Source: Arthrobacter sp. fls2-241-R2A-200
GTDB taxonomy: Bacteria; Actinomycetota; Actinomycetes; Actinomycetales; Micrococcaceae
DNA length: 64,000 nucleotides
Assembly (NCBI RefSeq): GCF_030209745.1
Contig: NZ_JARVRJ010000002.1
Coordinates: forward strand, 145,097 to 209,096
Direction of reading: 5' to 3'
Shown piece by piece: positions 61,928 through 64,000 of the stretch. Numbering within the stretch: position 1 is the stretch's first letter; each line of letters begins with the position of its first letter. The notes below the pieces were generated by a model. It saw only the letters and a program-made list of their open reading frames with translations, did not search any database and had not been told where the DNA came from. The position numbers were made by a program, and so were the translations under genes.

Positions 61928-62712
61928 ATAGTCTGCTGATCGGGGCATGAGCCCAGGATGCGCTTCATCGCGTCCTTTTCTGCTGGGGTAACCCAGAGGC
62001 TGTATGCCGTCTTGACTGAAATCTGCCGGGCCACATAGTGGCACCTGAAGTTCTTGTTGGCAGGCAACCACGTCGCCGCATCGCCGGCCCCTTTCTTCAC
62101 GTTGGCCGGGCCGTCGGCGGCGAGAAGGTTCAGGGGGTCGTTGGCCAACGTTTGGCGCTGTTGTGGCGTGAGTTGCTGGGCGCCGGTTTGCCACGCGTTG
62201 GACAAGGCCACCACGTGGTCGATTTGCACGGAGGCGCTGGTGTCCTGGCCCCTGCGGAAGGAGACACGCAGACCGGTGTAGGGCTCCATGAAGTCGCCTG
62301 CGGCAACCTTGCAGGAAGACCCTTCGGCAAAGACCACCGCGGACAGGTCCCGCCGCAGGATGTCGTTGCGAGTGTCGCAACCGTTCCGGTCGACATCCAG
62401 CCAGGCTTGGCCGAACTGCGTGCGGTCGTATCCGGTTTGAGGCGCCTTTCCCTTAACCTTGAGGCGTTCCAGCGCGTCAAAGGCTTTAGCCGGCGATACA
62501 GCGGACGCACCCGGGAGGGGCTTCATCCACGCAGGATTGAAGACCGGGGCATCCACTGGCCCCGACACCGCTGGCTCGGACACAGCGAACTGGCCGAAAA
62601 GGAAGAACCAAGTGAGCGCCGCCACGATGGTGGCGGCGCCCAGCAAGATGATGGCCCATGCTTGCCGCGACCTGCGCCGCGCCCGCTGATAGGCAGAATA
62701 TGTGAGACTCAA
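61912..62712 (-). CDS. HNH-type (DUF1524/GmrSD-C-like) nuclease with N-terminal anchor
   Basis: A 266-residue protein with a short basic start, one membrane helix or uncleaved signal (about 20-45), then an HNH nuclease-like domain: VQIDHVVALSNAW, NDPLNLLAADGPANVKKGAGDAATWLP and NFRCHYVARQISVK. Such proteins occur in many Actinobacteria as exported nucleases. The start is uncertain; TTG 62712 with AAAGG upstream is the best fit, since no ATG or GTG lies nearby. Confidence 0.85.
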   Translation of the reverse strand: MSLTYSAYQRARRRSRQAWAIILLGAATIVAALTWFFLFGQFAVSEPAVSGPVDAPVFNPAWMKPLPGASAVSPAKAFDALERLKVKGKAPQTGYDRTQFGQAWLDVDRNGCDTRNDILRRDLSAVVFAEGSSCKVAAGDFMEPYTGLRVSFRRGQDTSASVQIDHVVALSNAWQTGAQQLTPQQRQTLANDPLNLLAADGPANVKKGAGDAATWLPANKNFRCHYVARQISVKTAYSLWVTPAEKDAMKRILGSCPDQQTIYSRR

Positions 62713-62809
62713 AGGACCTTTATCCGATAGAGGTAGATGGTGTCCTTCGAGCGTAAAGCACTGAGCAGCCGGGCACGCGGCTATCCCCAGTGTGGAGGAC
62801 CAGTGGGGG

Positions 62810-63001
62810 CTATTGCTCCCGGGTAACCCGCTGCAGGTCCTCCGTGGCCAAGGCAAGGAGCCCCCGCAATTGCTCGACGCGTTGATCCGTGACGTCGCCC
62901 GTGGCATTGGCTGCTATTGCCTGATCAAGGAGCTTCTGAGCTTGTTTCTGGTTAGCGCGCGCGACGTCCAGCGCGTGTTCCAGGGTGGTTTCATGTTCCA
63001 T
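62810..63001 (-). CDS. small coiled-coil protein of unknown function
   Basis: A 63-residue soluble helical protein, Ala/Gln/Glu-rich with heptad spacing (ALDVARANQKQAQKLLDQAI). Start ATG 63001 is supported by AAAGGGAG six bases upstream; the longer frame to 63028 lacks such a site. Function not recognised. Confidence 0.75.
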   Translation of the reverse strand: MEHETTLEHALDVARANQKQAQKLLDQAIAANATGDVTDQRVEQLRGLLALATEDLQRVTREQ

Positions 63002-63092
63002 AGTTGACTCCCTTTCCATGATGCCCATTCTGGACAGAATTCCCGACCGTTTCCAGTGAACAGGCCGGGAATCCCACGACTATTTCAGGCAA

Positions 63093-64000
63093 TCAGGCGC
63101 CAGCGCCCTCAAGCACTGCGATAGGCGCCACGACGTCCCGCGCGGGGAAGGACGGCGGGTTGACGCCGGCCATTTCTTCCATGACGCGGACTACTTGGCA
63201 GGAGTAGCCGAACTCGTTGTCGTACCAGACGTAGAGTATGAGGTTTTTGTCGTTGGAGATGGTTGCGAGCCCGTCCACGATGCCTGCCCGGCGGGAGCCG
63301 ACGAAGTCCGTGGACACGACGTCCGGGGAGTCGATGTAGTCGATCTGCTTGCGGAGTTCGGAGTGGAGGGACATCTCGCGGAGGTAATCGTTGACCTCAT
63401 CACGGGTGGTGCCGTTCTCGAGGTTGAGGTTCAGGATGGCCATGGACACATCCGGGGTGGGAACACGGATGGCGTTACCGGTGAGTTTGCCCTGCAATTG
63501 CGGCAGTGCTTTGGCTACGGCCTTGGCGGCCCCGGTCTCGGTGATGACCATGTTCAACGCCGCCGAACGGCCCCGGCGGTCGCCCTTGTGGAAGTTATCG
63601 ATCAGGTTCTGGTCGTTGGTGAACGAGTGGACCGTTTCGACGTGGCCGTGAACGATGCCGAACTTGTCGTTGATGGCCTTCAGCACCGGGGTGATCGCGT
63701 TGGTGGTGCACGAGGCGGCGGTGACGATCGTGTCGTCGTCGTTGATGTCGCGGTGGTTGATGCCGTGGACGATGTTCTTCAGCTCGCCCTTGCCCGGGGC
63801 GGTGAGCAGGACACGGGCCACGCCGTTGCTCTGCAGGTGCTGGGAAAGGCCTTCGGCGTCACGCCAGCGGCCGGTGTTGTCCACCACCAGGGCGTCTTTG
63901 ATCCCGTAGGCGGTGTAGTCCACGGTGGCGGGGTTGTCCGAGTAGATGACCTGGATCTGCACACCGTTGGCGGTGATGGTGTTGGCGTCCTCATCCACCC
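63093..64000 (-). CDS. gap: glyceraldehyde-3-phosphate dehydrogenase, long GapB-like form (partial)
   Basis: About 302 C-terminal residues are present; the 5' end lies beyond the right edge. The catalytic Cys is in AASCTTNAITP and the general-base His in VETVHSFTNDQNL. Sequence resembles the approximately 480-residue GapB-type enzyme of Corynebacteriales and Micrococcales that has an extra N-terminal region and is linked with gluconeogenesis; the missing part would settle this. Confidence 0.94.
   Translation of the reverse strand, partial: VDEDANTITANGVQIQVIYSDNPATVDYTAYGIKDALVVDNTGRWRDAEGLSQHLQSNGVARVLLTAPGKGELKNIVHGINHRDINDDDTIVTAASCTTNAITPVLKAINDKFGIVHGHVETVHSFTNDQNLIDNFHKGDRRGRSAALNMVITETGAAKAVAKALPQLQGKLTGNAIRVPTPDVSMAILNLNLENGTTRDEVNDYLREMSLHSELRKQIDYIDSPDVVSTDFVGSRRAGIVDGLATISNDKNLILYVWYDNEFGYSCQVVRVMEEMAGVNPPSFPARDVVAPIAVLEGAGA

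Overview
The window is a gene-dense, high-GC chromosomal segment from an actinobacterium, most likely an Arthrobacter/Paenarthrobacter-type member of the Micrococcaceae. Several things point there: the rplU-rpmA-obg-proB-proA-nadD-rsfS and tig-clpP1-clpP2-clpX blocks, a mycothiol-type nitroreductase homologue (Rv2466c family), a mycobacterial-type MptB mannosyltransferase, an actinobacterial ileS T-box, an ArpA/ScbR-like TetR regulator, and many GTG/TTG or leaderless starts. I see no insertion sequence, prophage, CRISPR array, rRNA operon or replication origin. Both edges cut genes: nrdF on the left and gap on the right.

Layout. 1-3.5 kb: ribonucleotide reductase operon nrdHIEF (minus) with a putative NrdR-box region. 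3.8-5.4 kb: LysR regulator and a DUF2004-like protein. 5.4-9.5 kb: metF-metE (minus) and a divergent 67-residue orphan, separated by a 405-base intergenic region with a striking palindrome. 9.5-13.9 kb: ROK regulator, rRNA-type methyltransferase, cupin, and a TetR gene between two identical tRNA-Ala genes. 13.9-21.7 kb: rplU-rpmA / obg-proB-proA / small membrane protein-nadD-tail-anchored protein-rsfS, all minus. 22-27 kb: TPP-riboswitch-controlled thiD-tenA fusion and a long RNase E/G. 27.4-37.6 kb: VKOR, ndk, DUF4233, folC and eukaryote-type ileS under a T-box, then SDR and archaeal-type valS. 38-44 kb: Fpg/Nei glycosylase, Rv2466c-like thioredoxin-fold protein, clpX-clpP2-clpP1-tig with a predicted ClgR operator, tRNA-Pro, tRNA-Gly. 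44.5-53.2 kb: Nei, rpiB, DUF1648 membrane protein, pepN, OsmC, MscS, truncated haemoglobin, a conserved unknown, acyl-CoA thioesterase II. 53.3-64 kb: ettA, secreted DUF6993-like protein, SRPBCC protein, tRNA-Arg, ssb paralogue, AlkD-like glycosylase, mptB, orn, tRNA-His, def, N-acyltransferase, HNH nuclease, small coiled coil, gap.

How it works together. Most genes serve core growth: deoxynucleotide, methionine, proline, thiamine, folate and NAD supply, translation (two synthetases, five kinds of tRNA anticodon, L21/L27, Obg, RsfS, EttA, Def), RNA turnover (RNase E/G, Orn), proteostasis (Tig, ClpXP, PepN) and DNA repair (two Fpg/Nei proteins, AlkD-like, SSB). The most informative regulation is in RNA and promoters: a T-box and a TPP riboswitch that both appear to gate the Shine-Dalgarno sequence, and a repeated leaderless-start architecture (TANNNT, then 6-7 bases, then the start codon) at nine genes. 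A second theme is a set of short direct tandem duplications (10-20 bases) lying mostly next to stop codons or in short intergenic gaps. I found no convincing large undescribed multi-gene system. The best leads are the ScbR-like regulator with its candidate operator, the metF/orphan intergenic region, the CPFA variant of the nitroreductase family, and the non-ATG start of nadD.
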